A stretch of 64,000 bases of DNA from JBMOMT01 sp049324835 (GCA_049324835.1 JBMOMT010000010.1:1-64000), one strand, 5' to 3'. Shown: positions 7,844-16,201, counted from the first letter of the stretch. Made by a program: numbers and translations. The notes: generated from the letters alone by a model not told the origin.

Positions 7844-8995
7844 TCACCGCAGCAGTTCTGCCGAAAGGAACGTCACCGCCAGCGCCGGATCGAGGCTCAT
7901 ATCCCGCAGCAGCACGCCCTTGCCTGAGCGCTCTTGCGCTGGCAGATCGGCTGTGGAGACAGAGACCACACGGCCCGAGTAGGTGAGGTAGAGCAGATGG
8001 GCCTCCGGTGTGTAGGGCAGGACGGCCAGCACGTCGTGGGATTGAATCGTCACTCGACCGGGACCGCCAGGCCGGGTTTTGGCGGGAATTCCCGCCGAAT
8101 CGCGCCGGATGGCATAGCCGCTGGCGGTCACGATCAGTATCTCAGCGTCGGCGGGCAAGGCCAGGGCAGCCACCACTTGATCGTCGTCGTCCAGGTTCAG
8201 GGCGATCGAGCCCTGGCTCTCGATGGCGCGTTGCGAAAAACGCACACTCTGGCCCCAGCGGGTGATTAACAACAGGTCGCCGCGGTCGCCGTCGACGATG
8301 GCCACCGGGGCGTCGTGGCGCAGCGGGCTGCGCACGATCGGTTCACCCTGGATCAACTGCCGGTCAAAGGCGACGCGCACAAAACGCTGCACGTAACCTC
8401 GCCGCGTGGCCACCGTCCAAAAGCGGGGCGGTTCGCCCACGGCCAGCGCCGCCGTCAGCCGCTCGGTATCGGCCAGGCCCTGGCCCTCCGTCGTCGGCCA
8501 GGTGGCCTCCGCCGGCAAAAGGGGGATGTCGGTCAGAGGCGTTTTGAGGCCACGGCCGTGGTTGGTGAGCAGCAGCAGCTCTTCGTGGGGACGGACCAGC
8601 AGCAGGCAGCGCAGGTTCAGCAGGTCTCGCCTGCCCAGGAGGGGCTGGTCCTGGTGGGCCAACTGGCGCGCCTGGGAAAGCGGCAGCCGCGCCGATTGTA
8701 AACGCTCGGAGAGCAAAACGAGACACGGCTCGCTGGATGCCTCACCTTCGAGCAGGCTTTGCAGCGTTTCCAGCCGGCGCTGCAACGTTTTGATCTCCTC
8801 GCTGGGGGCGGTGGTCGGAGGGCGTTGTCCCAGGCGAACGATGTCGTTGCGCAGCCGTTCGTTCTCCTGGTCCAGTTCGGTCAGCCGTTTGGCCAGTTCT
8901 TCGATGATCGTCAGGGCCGATTCGGGGTGTTTTCTGGCTTCCAACAGCCACCATTGGATGTCGCTGGGGCGGATCATGGGCGCCTCGCGTGACAT
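7844..8995 (-). CDS. Orphan gyrase-A C-terminal-domain-like beta-pinwheel protein with coiled coil
   Basis: A 383-residue protein. Residues about 28-85 are a charged coiled coil (IIEELAKRLTELDQENERLR). The rest contains at least five repeats of the GyrA_C blade pattern: LLLLTNHGRGLK, FWTVATRRGYVQRF, LLLITRWGQSVRF, ILIVTASGYAIRR and LLYLTYSGRVVSV. Near the C-terminus QERSGKG (354-360) resembles the GyrA-box QRRGGKG used for DNA wrapping. The catalytic topoisomerase domain is absent. It may bind or wrap DNA, or use the pinwheel for protein binding; no function can be assigned with certainty. It is followed directly by the Hsp70-like ATPase. Confidence 0.72.
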   Translation of the reverse strand: MSREAPMIRPSDIQWWLLEARKHPESALTIIEELAKRLTELDQENERLRNDIVRLGQRPPTTAPSEEIKTLQRRLETLQSLLEGEASSEPCLVLLSERLQSARLPLSQARQLAHQDQPLLGRRDLLNLRCLLLVRPHEELLLLTNHGRGLKTPLTDIPLLPAEATWPTTEGQGLADTERLTAALAVGEPPRFWTVATRRGYVQRFVRVAFDRQLIQGEPIVRSPLRHDAPVAIVDGDRGDLLLITRWGQSVRFSQRAIESQGSIALNLDDDDQVVAALALPADAEILIVTASGYAIRRDSAGIPAKTRPGGPGRVTIQSHDVLAVLPYTPEAHLLYLTYSGRVVSVSTADLPAQERSGKGVLLRDMSLDPALAVTFLSAELLR

Positions 8996-9045
8996 GTGGA
9001 TTCACCTTCGCTGGCTCGGAGCCTGCGGGGGGCAGGCTGGACGCA

Positions 9046-9075
9046 AGTATACACCAGAACGGGTGGCACGGCCAA
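9046..9075 (-). promoter_or_regulatory. Candidate promoter for the gyrase-CTD-like/Hsp70 operon
   Basis: On the minus strand TTGGCC (9075-9070) and TATACT (9051-9046) are 18 bases apart, about 50 bases before the ATG at 8995. The -10 sits in GGTGTATACTT, similar to GGTGTATAATT before the rubrerythrin gene. Confidence 0.5.
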
Positions 9076-9080
9076 TACAA

Positions 9081-9109
9081 AGCTCCCCCGGCGTCTCGCC
9101 GGGGGAGCT
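9081..9109 (-). terminator. Intrinsic terminator after the rubrerythrin operon
   Basis: A perfect 13-bp stem (9081-9093 with 9097-9109) with a 3-base loop. On the minus strand it is followed by TTTGTATT, a weak U tract, 24 bases after the stop at 9134. Confidence 0.75.
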
Positions 9110-9133
9110 CGAGCTGGCTGGCGCGGAGCCTGG

Positions 9134-9337
9134 TTAGTCGTCGACTGCGAATAGTTTGTCGTACTCTTCTTCGAGCAGTTGTTTGTGGTGTTCTTCTTGC
9201 GTGATCAGAAAGGCAAAAAGGTTTTTGAGCGCCGAGTCTTCGACCATTTCGGCCATCTCGGCGTAAAAATCTTTGGCTATCTGCTCCCGCTCCATGGCCA
9301 GTCGCCAGGCCTCTTCGAGTTTGATCTTGTCTTTCAA
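9134..9337 (-). CDS. Small ferritin-like protein
   Basis: A 67-residue helical protein (KDKIKLEEAWRLAMEREQIA, then KDFYAEMAE and TQEEHHKQLL). The spaced E, ExxH-like residues and length suggest half of a ferritin-like four-helix bundle that would assemble as a dimer, like the small rubrerythrin-related erythrin proteins. The TTG at 9337 is taken as the start because AAAGGAG lies eight bases upstream; the open frame continues to another TTG at 9364, which has no such site. It follows rubrerythrin by 35 bases. Confidence 0.72.
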   Translation of the reverse strand: MKDKIKLEEAWRLAMEREQIAKDFYAEMAEMVEDSALKNLFAFLITQEEHHKQLLEEEYDKLFAVDD

Positions 9338-9372
9338 TGTCCCTGCTCCTTTGCCGGGGTGCAATTGATCGT

Positions 9373-9876
9373 TTAGAACACGACGTATTGATTCTTACGC
9401 GCGCCGCAGACGGGGCATTTGTCGGGTGGCTCGCCGATGACGGTGTGACCGCAGATGGGGCAGACGTACACCGGGTTGGCGGCGATGTCCTGGCCTGTCA
9501 ACACCGTTTTCCTGGCGTCGGTGTACATGACCTCGTGGATCTTTTCGGCTTCCAGGGCATAACGGATGGTGCGCATCGCGCCCTTGTCATCGTCGGCATG
9601 GGCCACAGCGTTAAAGGCCGGATACATCTGGGTGTTCTCGTAATTCTCACCCTCGAAGGCCGTCTGCAAGTTGGCGACGGTATCGCCGATGCCTTTCAGC
9701 TCACGCAGGTGATTGGCGGCGTGGATACGTTCGGCGTAGGCGATGGCCCGGAACAGGCGCGCCACCTCCGGGTAGCCTTCCTGTTCGGCTTTTTCGGCAA
9801 AGAGGGTGTATTTCATGTGCGCCTGGCTTTCGCCGGCAAAGGCTTCCTTGAGATTGGCTTTGGTCATTTCACGCAT
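9373..9876 (-). CDS. rbr: Rubrerythrin
   Basis: A 167-residue rubrerythrin: N-terminal ferritin-like diiron domain (KANLKEAFAGESQAHMKY, AERIHAANH, ALEAEKIHEVMY) and C-terminal rubredoxin domain (CPICGHTV and CPVCGARK). It reduces hydrogen peroxide in the cytoplasm with electrons from rubredoxin or NADH systems. The ATG at 9876 has AAGGAG eight bases upstream. A TATAAT 43 bases further upstream on the same strand would drive this and the small ferritin-like gene behind it. Confidence 0.93.
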   Translation of the reverse strand: MREMTKANLKEAFAGESQAHMKYTLFAEKAEQEGYPEVARLFRAIAYAERIHAANHLRELKGIGDTVANLQTAFEGENYENTQMYPAFNAVAHADDDKGAMRTIRYALEAEKIHEVMYTDARKTVLTGQDIAANPVYVCPICGHTVIGEPPDKCPVCGARKNQYVVF

Positions 9877-9918
9877 GGATTTATCTCCTTCGATGGGATA
9901 TGGTTTCAGGCGAGGAGA

Positions 9919-9924
9919 ATTATA
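9919..9924 (-). promoter_or_regulatory. -10 box of the rubrerythrin promoter
   Basis: A perfect TATAAT on the minus strand, in GGTGTATAATT, lies 42 bases before the rubrerythrin ATG. No clear -35 box. Confidence 0.55.
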
Positions 9925-9980
9925 CACCAAAACAAACGGTGATGCTAACCCAAATCCTGCTGCTGGCCTTTGGGTTGGCC

Positions 9981-11513
9981 TTACTGCGGCGGGGCCAACT
10001 CGACCATCTTGTCCAGAAAGACCGGGGCCAGCATCTGCTCGACGGGCGCGTAGCGGTCGGTGAGCACAATCTGCCCGGTTTCGGCCAGCAGGGCGTCCAC
10101 CTGTTGTGTGCTGAGGAGTTGCTGCCGCCACAGCGCGTCGGGAGCAAAGGCGTCGAGATCGAGCGGCTCGCTGGCGCCGACGATGACAAAGGTGGTCCGC
10201 GAGGCTTCGCGCCACGTGTCGATAGTCGGGGCCACGTAGACGTGGGAGAAGGTCTGGCGCAGGGTGTGCACGTAGGCGCGCAGAAAGCGCCCATAGGCCC
10301 CATCGATGATGTTGACGGCGTACAGGCCATCTGGCTTTAGCCAGGCGCGGGCGCGATCGTTGAACCCCTGGGTGGTCAGGTGATAGGGCACCGAAAAGTC
10401 GTTGAACGCATCGCCGATGATCAGGTCATAGTGTGTGCCGGGCTCACGCTTGAGAAAGGTGCGCGCATCCTCGTTAAAGCTGACCACCGTCGTCTCGGGC
10501 GGCAGGCCCAGGTACTCGTAGGCCACCTCGGTCACGCCAGGGTCGATCTCGATCACGTCGAGCTGGCTGCCGGGGTAGACCGCCTCCATGTATTTGGGAA
10601 AAGTATAACCGCCCCCGCCGATAAAGAGCGCGCTCGGCAGGTCGTGGCGTGCGGCCTGGTAGGAGGTCAGCTCGGCGTACATCTTTTCGTAACCGTAGAC
10701 CAGTTTGGTCGGATCGTTCAACGAGGTATAGCTGTGCACCAGCCGATCCAGGACGAGCACACGCACAGTCTCACCGTCTTTGTCTTGTTCCTGCACCTTG
10801 ATGCAGAAATAGTTGGTCTCGCGGGTGCACGGGCCCTCGAGCCACGGCTGGTTGGAACCCCAGGCCGCGCCGCCGATGGTGATCAGTGCGGCCAGCATCA
10901 GCCAGAGCCGACGGCGGCTCAACAGAAAACCAAACCCCAACAGGAGCAGCACCGACGCCACGCCCAGGACGATGGTATACGTGCCGAACCGGGAAATGAG
11001 CCAAAAGCCGGTGGCAAAGGTGCCCACGATGCTGCCCACCGTGCCAAAGGCGTAAATCTGCCCCACCGTGCGGCCGGCGCGTTCCAGATCGTGCATGGCC
11101 AGCTTGACGACGATGGGCGAGATGGTGCCCAGGATGGTGCAGGGGACGAAAAAGAGGGCGGCGATCAGGGCCAGAATTTTGGCGACGATGGGCCAATCCA
11201 CCTGGTCGAGCAGGCCGATCTGGTCGACGGCCAGCACGCCCAACGAGGTGAGGCCAGCCAGCAGAAACATCAGGCCCAACAGACGCGGCGACGCCCAGCG
11301 GTCGGCCAACCGTCCGCCGAGATAGTTGCCCAGGCTGATGCCGGCCAGGATGACGCCGATGACACTCGTCCAGGTGTAGAGTGAAACGCCGACGCTGGGG
11401 GCGATGATCCGCCCGGCGACCAGTTCCAGGATCATGATGCAGCCGCTGGAAATAAAGACGATCAGGTTGGGCAGCCAGCGCCAGGAGTGTTGAGACGGGG
11501 GAGAGTGATGCAC
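9981..11513 (-). CDS. Fused MFS-like membrane / spermidine-synthase-like protein
   Basis: A 510-residue protein. Residues 1-220 hold about seven or eight membrane helices (for example LIVFISSGCIMILELVAGRI and the ISLGNYLGGRLADRW loop). The C-terminal half is a spermidine-synthase-like Rossmann domain with LFIGGGGYTFPKY, DVIEIDPGV and YDLIIGDAFNDFSVP. This fusion is widespread in bacteria, and its substrate is usually not polyamine-tested. The DAFND motif keeps an acidic residue at the catalytic site. The GTG at 11513 has GAGG eight bases upstream; the open frame extends to a GTG at 11522 with poorer spacing. It stands alone between rubrerythrin and a palindromic element. Confidence 0.85.
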   Translation of the reverse strand: MHHSPPSQHSWRWLPNLIVFISSGCIMILELVAGRIIAPSVGVSLYTWTSVIGVILAGISLGNYLGGRLADRWASPRLLGLMFLLAGLTSLGVLAVDQIGLLDQVDWPIVAKILALIAALFFVPCTILGTISPIVVKLAMHDLERAGRTVGQIYAFGTVGSIVGTFATGFWLISRFGTYTIVLGVASVLLLLGFGFLLSRRRLWLMLAALITIGGAAWGSNQPWLEGPCTRETNYFCIKVQEQDKDGETVRVLVLDRLVHSYTSLNDPTKLVYGYEKMYAELTSYQAARHDLPSALFIGGGGYTFPKYMEAVYPGSQLDVIEIDPGVTEVAYEYLGLPPETTVVSFNEDARTFLKREPGTHYDLIIGDAFNDFSVPYHLTTQGFNDRARAWLKPDGLYAVNIIDGAYGRFLRAYVHTLRQTFSHVYVAPTIDTWREASRTTFVIVGASEPLDLDAFAPDALWRQQLLSTQQVDALLAETGQIVLTDRYAPVEQMLAPVFLDKMVELAPPQ

Positions 11514-11566
11514 CGTTGACACCTCACATTTCTTTTGTTGTAACCGTTCAGGTGGTCATGCATTTT

Positions 11567-11756
11567 TCACCGCAGAGGGCGCAGAAGACACTGAGGCCGG
11601 CAAGTTTTCAGGTGACGGTCACCTTGGAGGTGACCGTCACCTGCCGACAAGAGGAATGGGACACAGATTTTTTCTTTGTTTTGTATCCGTGTTTTTCCGT
11701 GCCCAAAACCTCGCCTCATCGTTGTTGCCTCAGTATTCTCCACGTCTCTGCGGTGA
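11567..11756. repeat. MITE-like palindromic intergenic element
   Basis: The ends form an 11-bp perfect inverted repeat (TCACCGCAGAG at 11567-11577, CTCTGCGGTGA at 11746-11756). The match continues imperfectly inward to ACTGAGGC/GCCTCAGT (11590-11597, 11727-11734). The element carries no ORF and fills most of the 300-base gap between 11514 and 11815. A half copy of the same CTCAGCGTCCTCTGCGCC theme occurs at about 39.72 kb. Confidence 0.7.
11609..11643. repeat. Perfect 15-bp hairpin inside the palindromic element
   Basis: CAGGTGACGGTCACC (11609-11623) and its exact reverse complement (11629-11643) flank TTGGA. Each arm is itself almost palindromic (GGTGAC-GGTCACC), so a cruciform or two tandem hairpins could form. 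No U tract on either side, so it does not look like a terminator. Confidence 0.8.
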
Positions 11757-11815
11757 GCAGTTACGTTTTCTGTATCATACGCCAACACGGGGCACAAGTC
11801 AAACAGACAGAAGGC

Positions 11816-12808
11816 TCACCGTTCCAGCAGCCGTTCCTCGTAGATGCGGCGCACGGTGGCTTCGATGTCCGGCTCGCGCACCGAGAGATCACGCACCCGG
11901 TAACGCGCCGAGAGCCGCCCGATCAGCTCGGAGGCTGTCAGCGCGCCGCGCTCAAAGCGGTAGACGACCCGCCGGCCATCTCGCCCGGTGATCTGAGCGC
12001 CTTCGAGTCCAACAGCCGCATAGTCCTCAGCGAAATCCACCACCAGCTCACGCTGCCCGCCAAAGCGATCCCGCAGCATCTCCAACGCGCCGTCGTAGAG
12101 CAGTTGCCCCCGGTCGAGGATCATCACCCGCTCGCACAGCTTTTCCACGTCAGAGAGATCGTGGGTCGTCAGCAGCACCGTCACGCCGCGCCCGGCGTTG
12201 ATGTGGCGGATGAACTGCCGGATGCGCTCCTTGGCCACCACGTCCAGCCCGATCGTTGGCTCGTCGAGGAAGAGCAGGGTGGGGTCGTGGAGCAGCGCGG
12301 CGCACAGATCGGCCCGCATGCGCTGGCCCAACGACAGGGCGCGCACCGGCGTGTCGAGGAAGGGATCGAGCTCCAACAGCGCGCGAAACTCGTCCAGGTT
12401 GCGGCGAAAGCGGGCCGGGGGGATACGATAAATGTGCTGCAACAGGTCGAGCGACTCGATCACCGGCAGGTCCCACCACAGCGTGGTGCGCTGGCCAAAC
12501 ACCGCGCCGATGCGCGCCACGTGCGCCTGGCGCTCGCGCCAGGGCACGCGCCCGGCCACACGTAACTCGCCGCCGCTGGGCACCAGCAGCCCGGTCAGCA
12601 TCTTGATGGTCGTCGATTTACCCGCGCCGTTGGGGCCAATGTAGCCCACCAGTTCACCCGGCTGAATCTCAAAGCTGACCCCGTCCACGGCGCGCACCAG
12701 GCTGTGCTGGCGGGTGGTCAGGTTACGCAGCGCGCCCCAAAAGCCCCGGTGATGGCGGTAGACCTTAAAGTGTTTGTGCAGGTTTCGGACGACAATCAGG
12801 CTCGACAT
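11816..12808 (-). CDS. ABC-2 transporter ATP-binding protein
   Basis: A 330-residue ATPase with Walker A GPNGAGKST near 57-65, the Q-loop in FGQRTTLWWDL, an atypical signature LSLGQ (ALSLGQRMRADL), Walker B LLFLDEPTIGLD and H-loop TTHDL. The N-terminal extension with HHRGFWGALRNL is typical of ATPases paired with DUF990-type permeases. The C-terminal 80 residues form the usual accessory domain. It energises export by the two permeases encoded just upstream; the substrate is unknown. An ATG at 12808 and a GTG at 12811 are both possible starts, immediately after the permease stop. Confidence 0.9.
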   Translation of the reverse strand: MSSLIVVRNLHKHFKVYRHHRGFWGALRNLTTRQHSLVRAVDGVSFEIQPGELVGYIGPNGAGKSTTIKMLTGLLVPSGGELRVAGRVPWRERQAHVARIGAVFGQRTTLWWDLPVIESLDLLQHIYRIPPARFRRNLDEFRALLELDPFLDTPVRALSLGQRMRADLCAALLHDPTLLFLDEPTIGLDVVAKERIRQFIRHINAGRGVTVLLTTHDLSDVEKLCERVMILDRGQLLYDGALEMLRDRFGGQRELVVDFAEDYAAVGLEGAQITGRDGRRVVYRFERGALTASELIGRLSARYRVRDLSVREPDIEATVRRIYEERLLER

Positions 12809-12811
12809 CAC

Positions 12812-13621
12812 TCATGTCCCCGTGCTCTGATAGTGCCGGATGCCAAATCGCCAAAAGGCCAGCCCGACGGCCAGCACCCCCAAGCCGGCGACGGGCGCCA
12901 GGAAAGGCGCAAAGGGCGGCAGGCCGAAAGGGTCGGGCTTGTCCAGAAAGTACAGGGCAGGGTAATAGTTGACAAAGATGGCCGGCACGATGTAGGTGAA
13001 AAAGCGGCGCATCCAGTTCTGGTAAATGTGCATGGGGTACGACATCATTTCGCTGCCGCCGTAGGTAAAGATGTTGACCACCTCGATGGACTCGACCGTC
13101 CAAAAGGTGATCGTCGAGCCGATGATGAACAGCCCGCCGAAAAAACCCACCAGGCTGGCAAATACAACCGGCAGGTAGAGCAGCTTGACCGCCGTCCAGC
13201 GTAGATCGGTGAGCGCCGCGGCCACGGCCAGGATGGCCGCGCCCTGCACGACCCGCCCCAAACGCCGCAGCACGAACTCGGAACCCAGCACCTGCAGGGT
13301 GATGCTGGCCGGGCGCAGCAGCAATTGATCAAAGCTGCCGCGGCGCACCTGCTGCCCGAAAGCGGATGGGTCAAAGCCGCTAAAGAGCAGGTCCATCACA
13401 CCAAAGGCGGTCTCGACGGTGCCATAGAGAAAGGCGACCTCACCCAGCGTCCAGCCGCCGATACTCTCGAAACGCTGCAAGATGAGCGCCAGCGAAAGGA
13501 ACCAGACTCCCGTCGCCATGCCCTGGCCGACGAGATCCATCAGAAAAGCCGCCCGGTATTGAAGCTGCGAGCGGATCTGGGCGCCGATCAGGCGGCGATA
13601 GAGATCCAGCGCGGCTCTCAA
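12812..13621 (-). CDS. ABC-2 type permease (DUF990-like), second of the pair
   Basis: A 269-residue polytopic membrane protein with about six helices, for example GQGMATGVWFLSLALILQRF and SLVGFFGGLFIIGSTITFW, and conserved GSFDQLLLRPAS after the second helix, a DUF990-family hallmark. It pairs with the upstream permease to form a heterodimeric exporter channel. The start is TTG at 13621: GGGAGG lies six bases before it, and the upstream stop ends two bases before it. It probably exports a lipid, drug or peptide, as related three-gene systems do, but no substrate is indicated here. Confidence 0.85.
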   Translation of the reverse strand: MRAALDLYRRLIGAQIRSQLQYRAAFLMDLVGQGMATGVWFLSLALILQRFESIGGWTLGEVAFLYGTVETAFGVMDLLFSGFDPSAFGQQVRRGSFDQLLLRPASITLQVLGSEFVLRRLGRVVQGAAILAVAAALTDLRWTAVKLLYLPVVFASLVGFFGGLFIIGSTITFWTVESIEVVNIFTYGGSEMMSYPMHIYQNWMRRFFTYIVPAIFVNYYPALYFLDKPDPFGLPPFAPFLAPVAGLGVLAVGLAFWRFGIRHYQSTGT

Positions 13622-13622
13622 C

Positions 13623-14414
13623 TCAGCCTCCCTGGATGACCAGCCGGCGCACGCCGGCGCGCAATACGAGCTGCCCGGCGCCGATCAGAATGGCCGCCCA
13701 CAGCGCCTGGCCCAGCAGGGCCAGGACGAGCTGCGGGCCGCTCAGCAGGCCCAGGTAAACCTCGACGACGGTGTTGATCGTCGCCGGAAAGGGCGTCAGA
13801 TGGCACAACCCCTGGAACCAATCGGGGAAAAAGCGCAGCGGCATGAGAAAGCCCGACGTGAACCACGACAGGCCAAAGACGAAACGGCCCACACCGCGCG
13901 CGTTGGGCGTCCAAAAGGCAGCCAGGTTGACCAGGAAACGCCAGGCAAAACTCACCAACCAGCTCAGGGCCAGCGCGACGAGCAGGGCCAGCCACTGGGT
14001 GGCGCTGTGAGGCACAGTGATGTCGAAAACGACGGCATAGGCGAGCAGGATCGTCAGACCGCGCACGAGTAACGCCACGGCGGCCCGGCCCAGGTCTTGG
14101 CCCAGCCAGAAGGTAAAATAACCCATCGGCTTGAGCAGGTCGGAGGAGATGTCGCCGCTGTGGACCGAGTTCATGACGTCGTACCAGTGGAACAGGCTCA
14201 GGTAGCCGATGGTCGCCTGGCTGAGGCCGGTAAACGTGATCGCTTCCGTCAGCGAGATGCCGGCCACCTCCTGGCGCGCGCCGTACAGCGCGGCCATCAG
14301 CGCGGCCCGCAGCATGCCGAAAAAAAAGTTCGTCGCCAGCCCGGCCAGCGTGGCGGCGCGATAGGTGAGTTGTCGCTGAAAAGAGAGTTTGACCAGTTCC
14401 CAAAACAGGCGCAT
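13623..14414 (-). CDS. ABC-2 type permease, first of the pair
   Basis: A 263-residue membrane protein with about six helices. SGDISSDLLKPMGYFTFWLG near 90 matches the conserved loop of the DUF990-like ABC-2 permeases and aligns with GSFDQLLLRPAS of its partner. It heads the three-gene transporter operon. The ATG at 14414 lies only about eight bases downstream of the -10 box, so the mRNA is leaderless or nearly so. Confidence 0.85.
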   Translation of the reverse strand: MRLFWELVKLSFQRQLTYRAATLAGLATNFFFGMLRAALMAALYGARQEVAGISLTEAITFTGLSQATIGYLSLFHWYDVMNSVHSGDISSDLLKPMGYFTFWLGQDLGRAAVALLVRGLTILLAYAVVFDITVPHSATQWLALLVALALSWLVSFAWRFLVNLAAFWTPNARGVGRFVFGLSWFTSGFLMPLRFFPDWFQGLCHLTPFPATINTVVEVYLGLLSGPQLVLALLGQALWAAILIGAGQLVLRAGVRRLVIQGG

Positions 14415-14421
14415 GGCGGCC

Positions 14422-14451
14422 TACTATACCGCTGTTGACTGTCCTTGTCAA
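14422..14451 (-). promoter_or_regulatory. Promoter of the ABC-2 exporter operon
   Basis: On the minus strand TTGACA (14451-14446) and TATAGT (14427-14422) are 18 bases apart. The predicted start, about 14415, abuts the ATG at 14414. Confidence 0.72.
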
Positions 14452-14465
14452 TTTGGGGAAGCCGC

Positions 14466-14494
14466 TTGTCAGCCAGGTGAAGCAACGGTATAAT
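14466..14494 (+). promoter_or_regulatory. Promoter of the GAF histidine kinase operon
   Basis: TTGTCA (14466-14471) and TATAAT (14489-14494) are 17 bases apart. It is divergent from the ABC-2 promoter, with 15 bases between their -35 boxes. Confidence 0.75.
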
Positions 14495-14537
14495 TCTGTT
14501 ATTGTATCCGGCGTGACCCTCACCTGGAAACGTGAGC

Positions 14538-14585
14538 ATGGAAGCGATCCACATCCCCTGGCCCGTGGCCGAGTGGGACGAATGA
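14538..14585 (+). CDS. Possible 15-residue leader peptide
   Basis: A short frame, MEAIHIPWPVAEWDE, begins 37 bases after the predicted transcription start. Its TGA overlaps the kinase ATG as ATGA. It has only a weak ribosome-binding site. If translated, it would couple to kinase translation. The two Trp codons are noted, but no attenuator follows. Confidence 0.3.
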   Translation: MEAIHIPWPVAEWDE

Positions 14586-16201
14586 GCACGATGCCAGAAC
14601 TCGAGCACCAATTGCAGCAGAAAACCGCCCAACTGGCTGCCCTGCGTGAGATCGGCCAGGCCATCAACGCCGCCTGGGAGCTGGCCGCCACACTGGAGCT
14701 GATCACCCGTCGCACCGCCGACGTGATGGGCATGGACTCTTGCTCCATCTACCTGCTGGACACGAGCGGCGAGAATCTGGTGCTCCAGGCCACCACTGGC
14801 CTGGCCGCCGAAGCCATCGGCCAGGCTCATCTGAGACTCGGCGAGGGGCTCACCGGCTGGGCCGCTCAGAAAGGTCAGCCGGTGGCCGTGGCCGACGCCA
14901 GCCGCGACCCGCGCTTCAAGTTTTTGCCGGAAACCAGGGAAACACGCTTCCAATCGCTGCTGGCCGTGCCGTTGGTCAACCAGAGCCGCGTCATCGGCGC
15001 GATGAACGTCCAGACGCGGGCCTACCACGAGTTCTCCGGCGACGAGATGGAGTTGCTCAGCCTCATCGCCGACCTGGCCGCTGGCGCGCTGGAAAAGGCC
15101 ATGCTCTACGAGGGTATGCAACGCCAGATCGCCGAGCTCTCTGCGCTGGCCGAGGTGAGCCAGACGGTCACTTCGCCCCTCTATCTGGACGAGATGCTGG
15201 AGGTGGTCGTCGAGATGGCAGCCCGGGTGATGAAGGCCCGGCTGTGTTCGTTGATGCTGCTGGACGAGACCAGCGGCGAGCTGGTTCTGCGGGCGACACA
15301 ATACCTCAGCCCGGCCTACCGTGACAAGCCGCCGTTAAAAGTGGGCGAGGGCGTCGTTGGCCTGGTGGCTCAAACCGGCCGGCCTCAGACCATTCTCGAT
15401 GTTCGCCAGGACCCGCGCTATCGTCACGCCGACATCGCCCGGCAGGAAGGACTGTGCTCGCTGCTGTGCGTGCCGCTCACCGTACGCCAGCGCGTGATCG
15501 GCGTGTTCAACTGTTATACCGCCGAGGCCCACCGTTTCACCGAGGACGAGGTCGCACTCTTTTCCACGCTGGCCAACCAGACCGCCCTGGCCATCGAAAA
15601 CGCCCGCCTGGTGACCAATGCCGCCGTCGTGCGCGAGATGCACCATCGCATCAAGAACAACCTGCAGAACGTGGCCATGCTGCTGCGCCTGCAGATGAGC
15701 GGCGAGCGGCCCATCTCGGCCCGCGAGGTGCTGCACGAGAGCGTCAATCGCATCCTGAGCATCGCCGCCGTGCACGAGGTGCTCTCGCAGCGCGGCTTTC
15801 AGCGGGTGGACATCAGGGAGGTGCTGGCCCGCGTGGGCCGCGCCGTGGCGCAAAACATGCAACGCCCGGATCGGGCCATCCAGGTCACGGTGGAGGGCGA
15901 CGAGGTATCGCTGCCCTCCCAGATGGCCACCTCGCTGGCCCTGGCGGTGAACGAGCTGGTGCAGAACGCGCTGGAGCACGCCTTCGTAGAGCGGGCGCAG
16001 GGGCGTGTGACCGTCTCGCTGCGCCAGGCATCCGGCCAGTTGACCGTCGAAGTCAGAGACGACGGCGTGGGGCTGGCCGAGGGCTCACCCCGGCATCTGG
16101 GCCTGGAAATTGTCGAGACGTTGGTGTGCGAAGACCTGAAGGGCGGCTGGTCGTTAACCGGAAACGGCGGCACGATCGCCCGCATCACCGTTCCATTGTA
16201 G
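14582..16201 (+). CDS. Soluble sensor histidine kinase, GAF-GAF-HisKA_2-HATPase
   Basis: A 539-residue cytoplasmic sensor kinase without membrane helices. A short coiled coil (PELEHQLQQKTAQLAALREI) is followed by a GAF domain at about 30-175 and a second at about 195-340. The phospho-acceptor helix is EMHHRIKNNLQ with His354/355, a HisKA_2 dimerisation domain. The HATPase domain shows NELVQNALEHAF and DDGVGL. HisKA_2 kinases typically pair with ANTAR response regulators such as EutW/EutV, and such a regulator follows 35 bases later. The ATG at 14582 is downstream of the promoter at 14466-14494; the frame is open further upstream but would start before that promoter. The GAF ligand is unknown. 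Confidence 0.9.
   Translation: MSTMPELEHQLQQKTAQLAALREIGQAINAAWELAATLELITRRTADVMGMDSCSIYLLDTSGENLVLQATTGLAAEAIGQAHLRLGEGLTGWAAQKGQPVAVADASRDPRFKFLPETRETRFQSLLAVPLVNQSRVIGAMNVQTRAYHEFSGDEMELLSLIADLAAGALEKAMLYEGMQRQIAELSALAEVSQTVTSPLYLDEMLEVVVEMAARVMKARLCSLMLLDETSGELVLRATQYLSPAYRDKPPLKVGEGVVGLVAQTGRPQTILDVRQDPRYRHADIARQEGLCSLLCVPLTVRQRVIGVFNCYTAEAHRFTEDEVALFSTLANQTALAIENARLVTNAAVVREMHHRIKNNLQNVAMLLRLQMSGERPISAREVLHESVNRILSIAAVHEVLSQRGFQRVDIREVLARVGRAVAQNMQRPDRAIQVTVEGDEVSLPSQMATSLALAVNELVQNALEHAFVERAQGRVTVSLRQASGQLTVEVRDDGVGLAEGSPRHLGLEIVETLVCEDLKGGWSLTGNGGTIARITVPL

Noticed and set aside
11516..12565. A 349-codon plus-strand frame across the palindromic element and the ABC-2 ATPase
   Set aside because: Its first part is repeat sequence and the rest is antisense to the ATPase.
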